Below, one piece after another: positions 21,382 through 35,800 of a stretch of DNA of 64,000 nucleotides. A program made the translations under genes and the position numbers. The notes beneath the pieces are model-generated. The model searched no databases. It was not told where the DNA came from and saw only the letters and a program-made list of their open reading frames with translations. The stretch is from NCBI GenBank assembly GCA_963921795.1, contig OY997652.1, positions 58,950,919 through 59,014,918 of the forward strand. The letters run 5' to 3'. Within the stretch, counting starts at the first letter, position 1; each line of letters starts with the position of its first letter. The DNA comes from Nannobrachium achirus (Eukaryota > Chordata > Actinopteri > Myctophiformes > Myctophidae).

Positions 21382-24072
21382 ATGCGGTGGATTTGTAAGT
21401 TTTGTACCTACTTCTCCGGAAATCGCAGAAGAATAATTGAACATTATAGAGAGATTCATGGACATCATGGGAGAAACTGCCCTTTGCCCTGCATCTACAG
21501 TGACTGTCCGCTAGTTTTCCGATCACAGGAATCCTTTAAGAAACATTTAAGAGAACATGGACTTTTACGGCATGGACCAATTGGAAGGTTAAACCTTAAA
21601 ATTAACTGTCAATTGTGTGACTTCAATCATCCAGTGACTATAAAAGAGTACTTTGGTCATCTTGGGAAACATCTAAGAAACAAAGAGACAGTTACCTGCC
21701 CTTTTAATCAGTGTTCTTACAAAGCAAGAAATTACACTACCTTCACTTCACACAAAAGTCGTTTTCACAGCAATGCCACTTTAGAAGACTTGAAATCTGA
21801 GCTTATTACTCAAACACATTTAGGTGAGGAACATGTGACTGAGCAAGTGCTTTCACATGTAAGTGATGCAGAATATTCTGGGGATGAGAATGTAAATGAA
21901 CAGGAGGATACCTTTGATATAAATCAACAGGAGGATACCTCTGATAAAGTTCAAGCAAGACTTGCATCTTTACTTCTGCGATTAGAAACAGTTTTGCATG
22001 TCTCAAAGACTGCAGTTCAGCAAATAGTTACAGAAATTAGGGATATTGGTGATTTAGTCAATGAGAGCAATAAAAATACTCTTGATAAAGCATTGAGGCA
22101 GCATGGTTGTAACATTGATGAAAACACTATTAATTTAGTTAAGGATACCTTTTGTCAGACAAATCATTTTAGCTGTCTTTCAGAGGGTGGGTCTTTGGGA
22201 ACTGACAAAAGGAGGTTTTCATTTATCAAAGAAAACTTCAGTTTAATCAGCCCAATTGAATATGTTTTAGATTTGTCTTCAAATCCAAAACGAACATTTG
22301 TCTATGTGCCAATCTTGCGTGTTCTTCAAGTATTGTTGAATAGAGGTGATGTAATCGACAGAGTTTTGGAAGAAAACCGACAATCACCATCTGGCCAGTA
22401 CAAGTCTTTTTTTGATGCCTTATACTGTAAAGAAAACCCACTTGTTAGTGGAGAACATCTAAGTATTGCTTTGGGCTTATATATTGATGAATTCGAATGT
22501 TGCAACCCTTTAGGCACCTCTAGAAAGAAACATAAGTTGTGTGCTATCTATTGGATAATAGGCAATTTGCCTGTCAAAGACAGATCATCATTGTCTACTA
22601 TATATCTGGCTGCCCTATGCAAAAGTCAAGATATAAAAACATTTGGTTATGGTCCAATTGTTGAACCACTGCTGAAAGACCTACAGCTGCTTGAAAACCA
22701 AGGAATTTACATCAACAGGTTAGGAACCAGTGTCAGAGGCACAGTCCTATACATTTCATCAGATAATTTGGGGGCACATTCTTTTGCTGGATTTCAGGAG
22801 TCCTTTAATGTGGACAAGTTTTGCAGATTTTGCCTTGCAAGTCTAAAGGATATTCAAACTGTTTCTGTTAGAAGTGGGTCATTTGTATTGAGAACAATAG
22901 AGTCATATAACCGAAACCTCTCTGAGCTTAAAGAACATCCAAACTTGAAAAATGTGAATGGTGTAAAAAGTGACTGTGTTCTAAATGAACTAAAATACTT
23001 TCATTGTATAACAGGGTTTCCACCTGACTTTTTGCATGACCTTTTTGAAGGCATTGTACCTGTTGAGCTTTGTTTGTGTTTGAAAAAATTAATTGATAGG
23101 AAATATTTCACATTAGATCATTTGAATACTGCCATACAGCACTTCCCCTATAAGTACTCTGACAAAACCAATTGTCCTCAAAAGATTCCTGTAAATTTTC
23201 ATTTATCTGGAACAATAGGAGGGAATGGCCATGAGAATTGGACTCTGTTAAGGTTGTTGCCATTAATTATTGGTGATGATGTCCCTGAAAATGATGATGC
23301 ATGGTCTGTGATTCTGGAGCTGAAAGACATTGTTGAAATATTGGCATCAGCCACTTTTACAGATGAAAGCATCTGTTACCTGGAAGCAAAGATCTCTGAT
23401 CATAGGAACATTTTAAAAGAAGTATTTCCTGATGTGAAACTCAGACCCAAACATCATTTTCTAGAACATTATCCACATCTGATTCGTTGCTTTGGACCTG
23501 CTGTTGACTTCTGGACATTTCGCTTCGAAGCCAAACATAGTTTTTTCAAGAAAGCTGTTCGTGATATTAATAACTTCAAGAACATTGTGTTGTCTCTGGC
23601 AAACCGACACCAGCTTATGTTGGCATACCATTTTGACATGCCTCGCCTGTTCAAGCCTAAAGTAGAAGTAGAGAGGACAACACACAATTCCCTTGAAAAT
23701 GTGGCCCTCCCAGTCAAACTAGCTATTCAGAACAAATTCGGTGATCTGACTAATGTATCGCTTGCCACAACAGCCCTAATACATGGAACAAAATATGTGA
23801 AGGGGATGTTTGTATCCTATGGAAGCACAAGTGGACTCCCTGATTTCTGCCAAGTCCTGTACATAGTTATAGTGGCCAGTAACCCATTCATTGTTCTGCA
23901 ACCCTTCTCTGCTTGGTACCTGGACCACTATAGATGTTTTGAAGTTTGCAGTGCTGACGATTCCCAGGTGTTTGTGGTGGAAGTGGCAGAGCTGAACCAC
24001 TACATCCCCCTGTCAGGCTACATGTTGCACGGCCATCTCCTGATCTCTCCGAAGGCATACCTGCTACACTGA
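21382..24072 (+). CDS. EnSpm/CACTA-like transposase with N-terminal C2H2 zinc fingers (896 aa)
   Basis: Likely cuts and joins transposon ends in the nucleus. Residues 1-130 hold four C2H2-like fingers (CKFC...H, CPLPC...H, CQLCDF...H, CPFNQC...H), probably for DNA binding; 150-190 is acidic. The core has LYIDEFECCNPLGTSRKKHK (D369), YISSDNLGAH (D461), PPDFLHDLFEGI (about 547) and WTFRFEAKHSFFKK (E716), which I read as the DDE-type acidic positions of CMC/EnSpm transposases. The exon starts at 21355 after TTTTTCCAG; a six-codon ORF (21361-21381) ends directly before the chosen ATG, whose MRWICKFC start fits the family. The frame is intact. The SAMD3-like gene follows 700 bp downstream. The exact acid residues are an inference. 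Confidence 0.85.
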   Translation: MRWICKFCTYFSGNRRRIIEHYREIHGHHGRNCPLPCIYSDCPLVFRSQESFKKHLREHGLLRHGPIGRLNLKINCQLCDFNHPVTIKEYFGHLGKHLRNKETVTCPFNQCSYKARNYTTFTSHKSRFHSNATLEDLKSELITQTHLGEEHVTEQVLSHVSDAEYSGDENVNEQEDTFDINQQEDTSDKVQARLASLLLRLETVLHVSKTAVQQIVTEIRDIGDLVNESNKNTLDKALRQHGCNIDENTINLVKDTFCQTNHFSCLSEGGSLGTDKRRFSFIKENFSLISPIEYVLDLSSNPKRTFVYVPILRVLQVLLNRGDVIDRVLEENRQSPSGQYKSFFDALYCKENPLVSGEHLSIALGLYIDEFECCNPLGTSRKKHKLCAIYWIIGNLPVKDRSSLSTIYLAALCKSQDIKTFGYGPIVEPLLKDLQLLENQGIYINRLGTSVRGTVLYISSDNLGAHSFAGFQESFNVDKFCRFCLASLKDIQTVSVRSGSFVLRTIESYNRNLSELKEHPNLKNVNGVKSDCVLNELKYFHCITGFPPDFLHDLFEGIVPVELCLCLKKLIDRKYFTLDHLNTAIQHFPYKYSDKTNCPQKIPVNFHLSGTIGGNGHENWTLLRLLPLIIGDDVPENDDAWSVILELKDIVEILASATFTDESICYLEAKISDHRNILKEVFPDVKLRPKHHFLEHYPHLIRCFGPAVDFWTFRFEAKHSFFKKAVRDINNFKNIVLSLANRHQLMLAYHFDMPRLFKPKVEVERTTHNSLENVALPVKLAIQNKFGDLTNVSLATTALIHGTKYVKGMFVSYGSTSGLPDFCQVLYIVIVASNPFIVLQPFSAWYLDHYRCFEVCSADDSQVFVVEVAELNHYIPLSGYMLHGHLLISPKAYLLH

Positions 24073-24610
24073 GGTAATTCCCTTGGCTTATTTTCAGGAT
24101 AATTACTATGAAAACCTCCACCGGCTGTCTGTCACACTTTGCACACACTCTTTGGATGGCAAACCACAACCTCCAGCCCTGATTCTCACATGGCCCTCTT
24201 CTAGTGCCACCATCAGGCCGATTTTTGCAAAACACATTCTTGGACACTGCTCCTACAGATTTTGGCCTAAAATCACACAAACCGATACACAGTATCTCTA
24301 AAGTCATGTAATCAACATGGATCTGTCCCATTTCCCATATTCCCTGCTGATTGGCTATGATTGCCTTCTAAAGTTTGTGGATGCGACCTGACGGTCGCTT
24401 TTCTCCCGATTAGGGAGACAAGTCAATGGTGCAATTTTCATAGACAATGGTGTCTCTTATTGTCTGTTAACTCTGAACTAGCTCTGAAGCCTTTGTTTCA
24501 TCACAACTCTACCTTATGGTCTATAGTTTTCTATAGTTCATTATTTTACTGCCAGTGTTTTTAAATCCCTCTCTGCTCTCCTTTTCCCCACTATTTGAAA
24601 TCTCTTGACC

Positions 24611-24668
24611 GAAAATAGCTGATCCACAAGCTCACGTCACACACAGTGAGCTTGAGATCTGCAATTTA
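24611..24668. repeat. Dispersed palindrome between the two EnSpm genes
   Basis: GAAAATAGCTGATCCACAAG ... GTGAGCTTGAGATCTGCAAT. It shares flanks with 20752-20812, so the two spread with the duplicated segment. Confidence 0.8.
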
Positions 24669-24774
24669 TGCAGAATGTTCCAAATATGGGGATATTAGGC
24701 TTCATGTGGTTAAATTACTCATGTTATCATAACATGTTTGTAATAAAAAGGTTTGTTTTGTTTTTAGATTGACC

Positions 24775-28014
<3,240 letters not shown>

Positions 28015-28384
28015 GCAGAGTTTAAGCCTTGACCTTGACCTTTAAGCTGAAGTGGACATTGAAGGACAGGTCAATGGACAGGACTGAGAAATGGACTCCT
28101 TTAAGTTTTATTGTTGGAGAACTGCACACACAAGGGCAGTGTGCATTGTTGCATGGCTTGGGATAGACTCTTTAGGAAGCCCTTGAAAGCTTAAAGCCAA
28201 CTGTAAATATTGATGCTGTATAACGTGCACGTTTAACTGAACAATGTGAACATCGTATGAGAGGACTTATTTTTTTGGTACATTTTGTACTCCATTTAAC
28301 ACTTGCAGGTTTACATGCCTTAAGAAGGGCACGCACTGTGTATTTGTTGGGATATTTACACAACACGGTAACACAATGTATTTA

Positions 28385-29065
28385 GGACACAGTAACACAC
28401 ACGCAGTGGGTATTTGATACTTAAACACACAGTGTGGATCTGACACATAGTAACGCACACAGTGTGCGTCTGAAACATAGTAACACACAGTGTGCATCTG
28501 AAACATAGTAACACACACAGTGTGCGTCTGAAACATAGTAACACACACAGTGTGCGTCTGAAACATAGTAACACACACAGTGTGCGTCTGAAACATAGTA
28601 ACACACACAGTGTGCGTCTGAAACATAGTAACACACACAGTGTGCGTCTGAAACATAGTAACACACACAGTGTGCGTCTGACACATAGTAACACACACAG
28701 TGTGCATCTGAAACATAGTAACACACACAGTGTGCATCTGAAACATAGTAACACACACAGTGTGCATCTGACACATAGTAACACACACAGTGTGCGTCTG
28801 AAACATAGTAACACACACAGTGTGCGTCTGAAACATAGTAACACACAGTGTGCATCTGACACATAGTAACACACACAGTGTGCGTCTGACACATAGTAAC
28901 ACACACAGTGTGCGTCTGAAACATAGTAACACACACAGTGTGCATCTGAAACATAGTAACACACACAGTGTGCATCTGAAACATAGTAACACACACAGTG
29001 TGCATCTGAAACATAGTAACACACACAGTAAACACACACGGTGTGCATCTGACACATAGTAACAC
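28385..29065 (+). repeat. 30-bp minisatellite downstream of the SAMD3-like stop codon
   Basis: About 20 units of AGTAACACACACAGTGTGCG plus TCTGAAACAT. Unit variants are a G/A change (GCGTCT/GCATCT) and AAACAT/ACACAT. Long reading frames in all frames are artefacts of the 30-bp period. Confidence 0.95.
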
Positions 29066-29124
29066 TTGGTGTGGATCTATATTGGAATTCAATCTATCGA
29101 GTATCGATCTATATTGGTATTGTA

Positions 29125-29400
29125 TCACACACGGTGTGAATTTATTTTGGTATTATCACACACGGTGTGAATTTATTTTGGTATTATCACACACGGTGTG
29201 AATTTATTTTGGTATTATCACACACGGTGTGAATTTATTTTGGTATTATCACACACGGTGTGAATTTATTTTGGTATTATCACACGGTGTGAATTCATTT
29301 TGGTATTATCACACACGGTGTGGATTTCTATTTTGCTATTATCACACACGGTGTGAATTTATTTTGGTATTGTCACATTGTGATATTATTTTGGTCTTAT
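29125..29400 (+). repeat. 31-bp minisatellite
   Basis: About nine units of CACACGGTGTGAATTTATTT plus TGGTATTATCA. It has the same CACAC-N-GTGTG palindromic core as the preceding 30-bp array but a different remainder. Confidence 0.93.
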
Positions 29401-29742
29401 AGCACACAGTGTGTGGATTTATTTTGATATCGTATCAACGGTAAAATGGGACGGTAACACATGTGAATTTGGGGATAGTATCACACACAGTGAATTTAAT
29501 GGGGGATAGTATCACACATGTTGGGGATTTGGAGCACCAAGGTTTTATCCACACTGAAACAGTTTTTTGTTTTGTTTTTCCTCCAGTGTTTTACCATTTG
29601 TGACTGTCCATGACCTTTTTTATTTTATTTTGTATTCTCTGGTTTGTTTCCCCATGTTGTAACTGCACTATTAAATACATAGTGTATTGTATTAATAATA
29701 CACTATCACTTTTAGTTAAAATGCATTTTATTTTTGTCTTAA
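29401..29742. other. Probable 3' flank of the SAMD3-like transcript
   Basis: Degenerate CACACAGTG-type units fade out to about 29520. A possible polyadenylation signal ATTAAA lies near 29670. No gene. Confidence 0.35.
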
Positions 29743-30003
29743 AGGAGTAGTTACCCAAAAAGTGACTATCAAGTGGCTATCAATTACACACCCCATGAAG
29801 CCTTGAATTCATGGAAATTACTGTTGCATTGCTATGCCAATATGGTGACTGATGGAGACTCAGAGTGTGACTCTCCATTGAGTCACACTCTGGTGGTCAT
29901 CAAATGATTGGCTCAGGAATGCGACAATCTCAACAATGATTTCTGGCCTTCGTGGAGTTTGCAATTGATAGAACATAGTCATTTTTGGGCGTACTGCTCC
30001 TTA
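29743..30003. mobile_element. TTAA-type MITE
   Basis: TTAAAGGAGTAGTTACCC at the left and GGGCGTACTGCTCCTTAA at the right are near-perfect inverted repeats with TTAA at both borders. Confidence 0.85.
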
Positions 30004-30584
30004 ACATTGTTGCATTTGAAATGTCATTAGTATTACAAAGTAATATTAAGTCCTGTTCAGGTGAACAGTATTTCAACATTACATCCTCAGAATGTCAATG
30101 AATGTATTGGTTGGCACTACCTCCTGCCATTAGGGCAGTCAATGATATGTGTGACATCAATGTGTGGTAGGACACCTTAATTGGCATAATGAAAACAATT
30201 TAAGGGGGGAAAAGGGGAAAAATAATCAGCTACACTAGCTATCCATATTTGACATACTCTGAGGATATGATGTCATGAAATATTGGAAAACATGAAGCCA
30301 TGTTGGTTTCCTAATGCTGTTCCGATGCATTATTTTTGTTCCAAAGGAACAATTGTTTTGAACTCAAATTACTCAAATTAAAGAGGCTTGAGTTGGATCT
30401 TGGTGTTTGTGGTTCATAACGTTTTATTATGTCTGGGGTGAAAACAGGAGGAGCACCCGAATAAAATATATAGGAAATGTAAGTAATCTTTATGGTATTA
30501 AATAAGTTGATAAATGTAAGTTAAACTCACTAGCATTGCAGTTAATTCAACCAAAACTTAAATAATATTGACTTAAGGTTAAGT
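30004..30584. other. Non-coding part of the EnSpm-like right arm
   Basis: AT-rich, with no gene or clear repeat boundary. Confidence 0.3.
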
Positions 30585-31065
30585 GATATCAACTAAAGGA
30601 ATCAAGTGGTGAAGTTATATCAACTAAGGTGTCGAGTTATATCAACTAAGGTTTCTGTGTTATATCAACTAAGGTGGAGTTATATCAACTAGGGTTTCTG
30701 AGTTATATCAACTAAGGTGGAGTTATATCAACTAAGGTTTCTGAGTTATATCAACTTAGGGGGAGTTAAGGTGGAGTTATATCAACTAAGGTTTCTGAGT
30801 TATATCAATTAAGGTGGAGTTATATCAACTAAGGTTCCTGAGTTCTATCAACTAAGGTGGAGTTATATCAACTAAGGTTTCTGAGTTATATCAACTTAGG
30901 GGGAGTTAAGGTGGAGTTATATCAACTAAGGTTTCTGAGTTATATCAACTAAGGTGGAGTTATATCAACTAAGGTTTCTGAGTTATATCAACTTAGGGGG
31001 AGTTAAGGTGGAGTTATATCAACTAAGGTTTCTGAGTTATATCAACTAAGGTGGAGTTGAGTCAA
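30585..31065 (-). repeat. Right subterminal repeat array of the EnSpm-like transposon
   Basis: About 20 copies of GTTATATCAACTAAGG (TTGATATAAC on the element's terminal reading), alternating with TTTCTGA or TGGA spacers. It lies within 600 bp of the CAGTG end. Weaker relatives (AGTTAAGTTGACAAC, GTTAACTC) sit near the left end at 15470-15505. Such arrays bind transposon proteins in plant CACTA elements. Confidence 0.85.
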
Positions 31066-31179
31066 ATAGAACCATTTAGTTGAGTTAACACCATTATCGT
31101 TGTTGTCTTGACATAAAATGTCATTGCAGCATGAACACTCATTTTTTTTAGTTGAAACAACGAGTTGGGTTTAACAGTG

Positions 31180-31237
31180 TGGGCATTCCCAGATATGGGC
31201 TTAATATTGATGGGCATAAAAGGGATTCTATTAGTGT
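31180..31237 (+). repeat. Partner direct repeat abutting the right end of the EnSpm-like element
   Basis: TGGGCATTCCCAGATATGGG opens immediately after the terminal CAGTG. It matches 15252-15309 with two substitutions in the first 51 bases and a ragged last few. Confidence 0.85.
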
Positions 31238-32003
31238 GGTTGCCCTAACAGGGCATCATCTGGGAATCAGATGTAGAGGTCAGCTCCATATATGGAGATC
31301 TAGGTGATGATCCAGCTGTCTCCATGTATGGGTTTGATCTTTGATGAGGTGATGTCAACAATGTGATGTCTCAACAGGTCAGCAGCTATAGACATTGTGT
31401 TGATACAGGCAAGATGTGCCGTTTTTCATATAGTTCAATAAAGGAGAGATCCCACCGATTTGAACAAGAAAATATTTACTTGAATAATAGGCAAAGAATA
31501 AATACAAAATACATGTTTGCAAAATACATGTTTGGCAATTAGACTCCATTAACATTAAACATATAATTATGTTTAAATAACATTATACATATAGATTAGA
31601 ATTGAATAGGGAGAGCCCCCCATGGAGTCTAGACGCTGGTGGTGGCAGTGCAGGTGAACCTCCGTCTTAACTCTTGACAAAGGAGACTAGGTGGTGTTGG
31701 GGATGGAGGTGGGTTGCTTGTTGCAAGCTGAAAAGAGAATGACATGGTTCAGAGGCAGTGGAGAGCATATTGGCTAGAAGAGCACGCCCATAGGCTAGAA
31801 GAGCACGCCCTTTGAGCTGAGAGTAACAACTTAGATCTTTTCATTGAACTTGCGCTGACAGCTACATTTCAATGAAGGCTCACATTGATACAAAATGATT
31901 TAGTGAATGAGCGTATACGACAGCGTGGGAAAAAGGAAGTGACGTGGGCTTAAAGCAGAGTGCGGTTTAGATCCTTTTTATTGCACTTACGCTAAAAGCT
32001 ACA
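31238..32003. other. Non-coding interval
   Basis: No gene. A 17-bp tandem unit, 'aggctagaagagcacgccc' with a short spacer, occurs twice at 31770-31811. Confidence 0.35.
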
Positions 32004-32365
32004 TTTAAAGGACAACTTTTATTTTTTTTTACAACAAGGGTTCATAATTAGAGAAAATAAAAGATGAGTGTTAACATGTTTTCATATGAACATCTCTTTT
32101 AGACACAAAAAGCCGGCAAGTTTACTATTTACAACAGCCCCCATAAGTCACATCTGCCCATGAAAGATTGCGGTGCATCTTGGGAATGGGCTTAAAGACA
32201 CAATGCATGCCTCCAACCTGGGGGCATGCATGCAAATCAAAATCGTTAAAATCACTAAAACAATAGAAAGAAGTAAATGGAAACATTTGAAAACTCATCC
32301 TTTCCTTTCTCTAATGACTATCTAAAATACGCACCCTTGTTGTAAAAAAACAAAGTTGTCCTTTA
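32004..32365. mobile_element. TTAA-type MITE
   Basis: TTAAAGGACAACTTT at the left and AAAGTTGTCCTTTAA at the right form a perfect 15-bp inverted repeat; pairing continues with ACAACAAGGG / CCCTTGTTGT. Confidence 0.88.
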
Positions 32366-32384
32366 ACTGTGACCTACGGTCGCA

Positions 32385-32556
32385 ATAAGGTTGGATTCAC
32401 CATCAGTGATGTCACTGGTAGGCTGGTTTCTGAACTGTCCACAGCCCTCCTCTGAGGCACAGAGTGAGTAGACCAAAATGGTACCATATTATTATGAACA
32501 TTAGTGAGGACCAGTCATACGAAGATAGGTTGAACATGGGGGAAGCAGTCCTTTAA
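32385..32556. mobile_element. Partial TTAA-type MITE related to 26450-26860
   Basis: Shares GATGTCACTGG, GAACATTAGTGAGGACC and GAAGATAGGTTGAA with the intronic copy and ends TCCTTTAA. The left half is missing. Confidence 0.6.
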
Positions 32557-32558
32557 AG

Positions 32559-32909
32559 CAGTGTTTCTCAACCACTGTGCCTGGGGACCTTTGGTATGCC
32601 CCTGAGAAGGGTCAAGTGTGCCCCTTGAAACTGCTCGAAAGCCAGTATTGTATTTATCATTTTAAAAATGATTTAAACTAGTGATTTAAACAGCCGATCT
32701 ACATGCTTGTAAATCTGTTGTTTTCACTACCGTTGTGCGACAGCCTTGTATGATGAAGCAGGGCTTTACTTTGCGAAGAAACGTACTTGGAAATACAAGG
32801 TTTCTTCCCGACAGTGACGATATTTACACCCCAGTATTATGTTGGTGTGCCCATGGATTCTTGGGACATGAAAAGTGTGCACATGCAGAAAAAAGGTTGA
32901 GAAACACTG
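32559..32909. mobile_element. hAT-like MITE
   Basis: CAGTGTTTCTCAACC and GGTTGAGAAACACTG are perfect 15-bp inverted ends. It carries a palindrome (32688-32726) inside a segment, TGATGAAGCAGGGCTTTACT, shared with 55250-55440. No matching 8-bp target duplication seen. Confidence 0.8.
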
Positions 32910-33059
32910 GCGTAATTGATAGAAAATAAGTCATTTTCTGGGGGGTGAACTACTCCTTTAAGTTCAGGCATGGATGGATTTGCGAGGCTACACCGGAGGT
33001 AAAGCGCCAGACAGGCAGCTCGCGTTGCGTTCCCGCAGTCCTTTCCTTAACCTATTTAG

Positions 33060-33480
33060 AACAGGTACACAGTATTGTGTATCATTATTTTATGCTTTAA
33101 CTATTGAAAAATAGCAGATATACAAGCTCACAGCGAGCTTGTAGATCTGCTATTTTTGAAAAATCGTGAAAATTAGAATTTTGACCCGGTTCTATAAGTG
33201 TCTGTTTCTATGTTTCATTTAACTGGAGCTCAGTTAGTCTGTTCTTGAGAGACTATACTATGTCAGTGGTTCTCAAACCTTTTCATGTGAAGGACCCCCA
33301 AAATCATATTGATTTTGGCCACGTCCGATTTGAAAATACACGTATTCGAAGATTTGCACACATTTTCACGACTTTTTCAAAAATAGCAGATCTACAAGCT
33401 TGCAGCGGCAGCGCGGCACTCGGTGCCACGCTTGTGAGCTTGTATATCTGCTATTTTGTCACTGGTTAAAGCATTCAATA
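33060..33480. mobile_element. Composite hAT-like MITE with two palindromes
   Basis: Palindromes at 33106-33158 and 33378-33457 lie in inverted flanks around CAGTGGTTCTCAAACC (33263). Same architecture as 10764-11369; ends eroded. Confidence 0.65.
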
Positions 33481-33559
33481 ATTCTAGGCCACAATGGGTT
33501 TTAACAGGGGAGGGAGAGAGAGAGAATGGGGAGAGAGTGCCGCGGTGGATGCTGCTGGG

Positions 33560-33915
33560 TATAAGGCGTGTCATTAAAAGTTTGGGAGGCATCGGATAGC
33601 TGTCAGAGCCCATGCCAATTAGTGCCACTTTGGGTGTCAGTCTGCCGGGCAGGAGAGAGCGGCGCTTGGCAGACGGGTAGGCTACCCTGCTGTGCTGAGT
33701 GTGAGCCTCGCTCCGTTCAGATGAGCAGACACTCCGCGGAGGAGCGGCACGGACCCCCGAACTTGACGTGCGAACGAGTGTGTGGAAGCCATCGTTTCAT
33801 CGACATGGCAAATTCCCGTTTCATTCATTCACTCAAGTAAATATGCCTCCGTAGCGGAAACTGTGCAACTGTGCTCACAAAGTTTTATATCGCAGCCTCT
33901 CTGCAGAACTAGAGG
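33560..33915 (+). other. Possible GC-rich first exon of an unidentified gene
   Basis: A GC- and CpG-richer stretch free of recognisable repeats ends at a consensus donor, ACTAGAG|GTAAGAT (33913). Short open frames show no known domain. It could be a host 5' UTR exon whose coding exons lie elsewhere, or simply unique DNA. Confidence 0.25.
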
Positions 33916-33948
33916 TAAGATGGTAAACCCACAGTATTTAACCATGTA

Positions 33949-34230
33949 ATAATGAATAGCATTTTTATAGCGCTTGGAAAAAGCGCTCAAATCGCTTTAC
34001 AATGGTTCATCCATTCATTCATACATTGGTAGGTGAAGCGGCAAACTTTTACTTCCCACATTCACACACCAATGGTGGCAAGCAAGCAACAATCGACTCA
34101 TTGGAGGCAATGTGGGGTTCAGTGTCTTGCCCAAGGACACGTCGTCCTGTGGACAGGAGGAGCGGGATTCGAACCACCGACCCATGGATCATTGGACCAC
34201 CTACTCTACCTCCTGAGCCGCAGCCACCCC
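33949..34230 (-). mobile_element. tRNA-derived SINE
   Basis: On the minus strand an A-box-like GCGGCTCAGGAGGTAGAG (34222-34205) is followed by the B box GGTTCGAATCC (about 34176-34166). The 3' part GTAAAGCGATTTGAGCGC...AAGCGCTATAAAAATGC is a LINE-type tail common in fish SINEs. Confidence 0.85.
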
Positions 34231-34235
34231 TATAT

Positions 34236-34945
34236 TAAAGCAATACCGGGGTAGTATACACCGGCTGAGAGGCGTTGGGAAACACGAGGCGTAGCCGAGT
34301 GTTTCCGACCCTCTCAGCCGGTGTACACTATACCCCGGTAACCACAAGCCTCGCGTGGCTTATTGCTTTTCTAAAACGGTCACAATATTGCAACATGAAA
34401 ATCATAGCATTCCATTATTTAAAGAAAAAAGTACACTTCTCCGCCACCAGGAAGAGACATTTCTTTGTTTACCAGCCACATTCCAGGAAAGGAACTTACG
34501 GAAGCCAGTGTGTGTTTATAAAGTCATGTCATTCTTTTTGCCAAAAAATAGGGAAACAACACTTATGTGTTAGATCAGTCTCATGTCAAGAACCATATTC
34601 GATCCATACACATGTTTATTTTCATCCAGATTTAGCTGCTATGTGGGTGAACATCACATCACAAACACTAGCATATCAACCTAAACTAACAGCTGAGTAT
34701 GTGCCTGGAGAATAGAGGTGCTTTTCGCATTTACAAGCCCCGCCTTAGAAGCACCCGCACGGCAGGATTTGAGAGAAAATCAAACGCTCGCTTCTCTAGT
34801 TCAGCCTCACGGCACAGTGGAAAGAAATAACGCACCTGGCTTTGATATAAACTGATTCAAGGTGTAGGTTATAGTCTCATATACCACGGCAACCAGCCAA
34901 TCAGAATCAAGGAATAGAACTAGCCGTTTTAGAAAATGCTACAAA
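34236..34945. mobile_element. MITE with nested inverted repeats
   Basis: A strong hairpin, CCGGGGTAGTATACACCGGC (34248) mirrored at 34316-34340, lies near one end. TTTTCTAAAACGGTC (34364) is mirrored by TAGCCGTTTTAGAAAATGC (34922). Confidence 0.55.
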
Positions 34946-35202
34946 CTGAATGAACTTCCACATATAACAGTACAAGTCTAGTGGAAAGAATAAGAAACGT
35001 CCTGAACATCTAAGGCTACATACTCCCCTTGAGAACATTAAAAAGGCTGCATGGACTGGGTACGTTTGGTCCAGGTCAGATTAGCGAGTATTACTGTCGA
35101 AGCTGCTTGAGTGAGTGTGACTGCCACCCCACGACCATAACGCAAGCTCTGTAACTTGATGCCAAGGGAGTTCATCAGGGGGCGGGTTGAGGCGTTGGGG
35201 GT

Positions 35203-35787
35203 CAGTGTTGATTTTGACAGCAAAGTTTGATTTAGTGTTAGTCATAGTCTTTTGAATCACATTTCTTTTAGTTTTAGTCATTTTGGCCATCTGAAATGTT
35301 TTAGTTTTAGCCTAGTTAAAGTTGACTAATTATCATACAATTTGCGTTGACTAAACCTACAGTTGATTTTAGTTGACTAAATCTACAGTACAGTTGAGTT
35401 TGTCAACAAAAAATTATATTGTTGCGTCTTGGTGGCGTCGTAAATACTCACAATGCCTGATTTTACCCTTGGTTGTATGCTGAAAATAGTTGATCTATTT
35501 ACAAGCTCGAGCTTGTAGATCAGGTGTTTTCAGAGTGCAACACCCAAGCACAACCAACCATAAAATGACTTGTCTTTTAGTTCTACTGGATCTCTTCTCC
35601 ACTAGTCCCTCCCTAACATTTTAGTCTAGTTTTTATTTGTTGACAAAATTGTCAATATATCTAGTCTTAGTTTTAGTCATCATAGCTTAGTTTCAATTTA
35701 GTTTTGACGTCATTTTCGTCAGTGAAAAAAGGTAGTCGACGAACATTTTGATTGTCATAGTTTTAGTCCACGAAATCAACAACACTG
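35203..35787. mobile_element. hAT-like MITE with ACTAAAACT motifs
   Basis: CAGTGTTGATTTTGAC at the left and CGAAATCAACAACACTG at the right are inverted; interior AGTTTTAGT/ACTAAAACTA motifs repeat on both sides. The palindrome copy at 35482-35531 sits near the centre. Confidence 0.75.
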
Positions 35788-35800
35788 GTGTGCCTGAAGA

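Noticed and set aside
28267-29128. Long open frames on both strands (Cys/Val/Thr-rich repeats)
   Set aside because: They are translations of the 30-bp minisatellite; a period divisible by three keeps every frame open.
28385-29400. CRISPR-like look: regular repeats of ~30 bp
   Set aside because: Units are directly adjacent without unique spacers and the sequence is vertebrate; these are minisatellites.
33245-33840. Small plus-strand open frames as host genes
   Set aside because: They overlap MITE ends and palindromes or lack any motif; only a possible non-coding exon was kept at low confidence.
34165-34222. tRNA gene
   Set aside because: A- and B-box-like motifs are present but no cloverleaf; the LINE-type tail marks it as a SINE.
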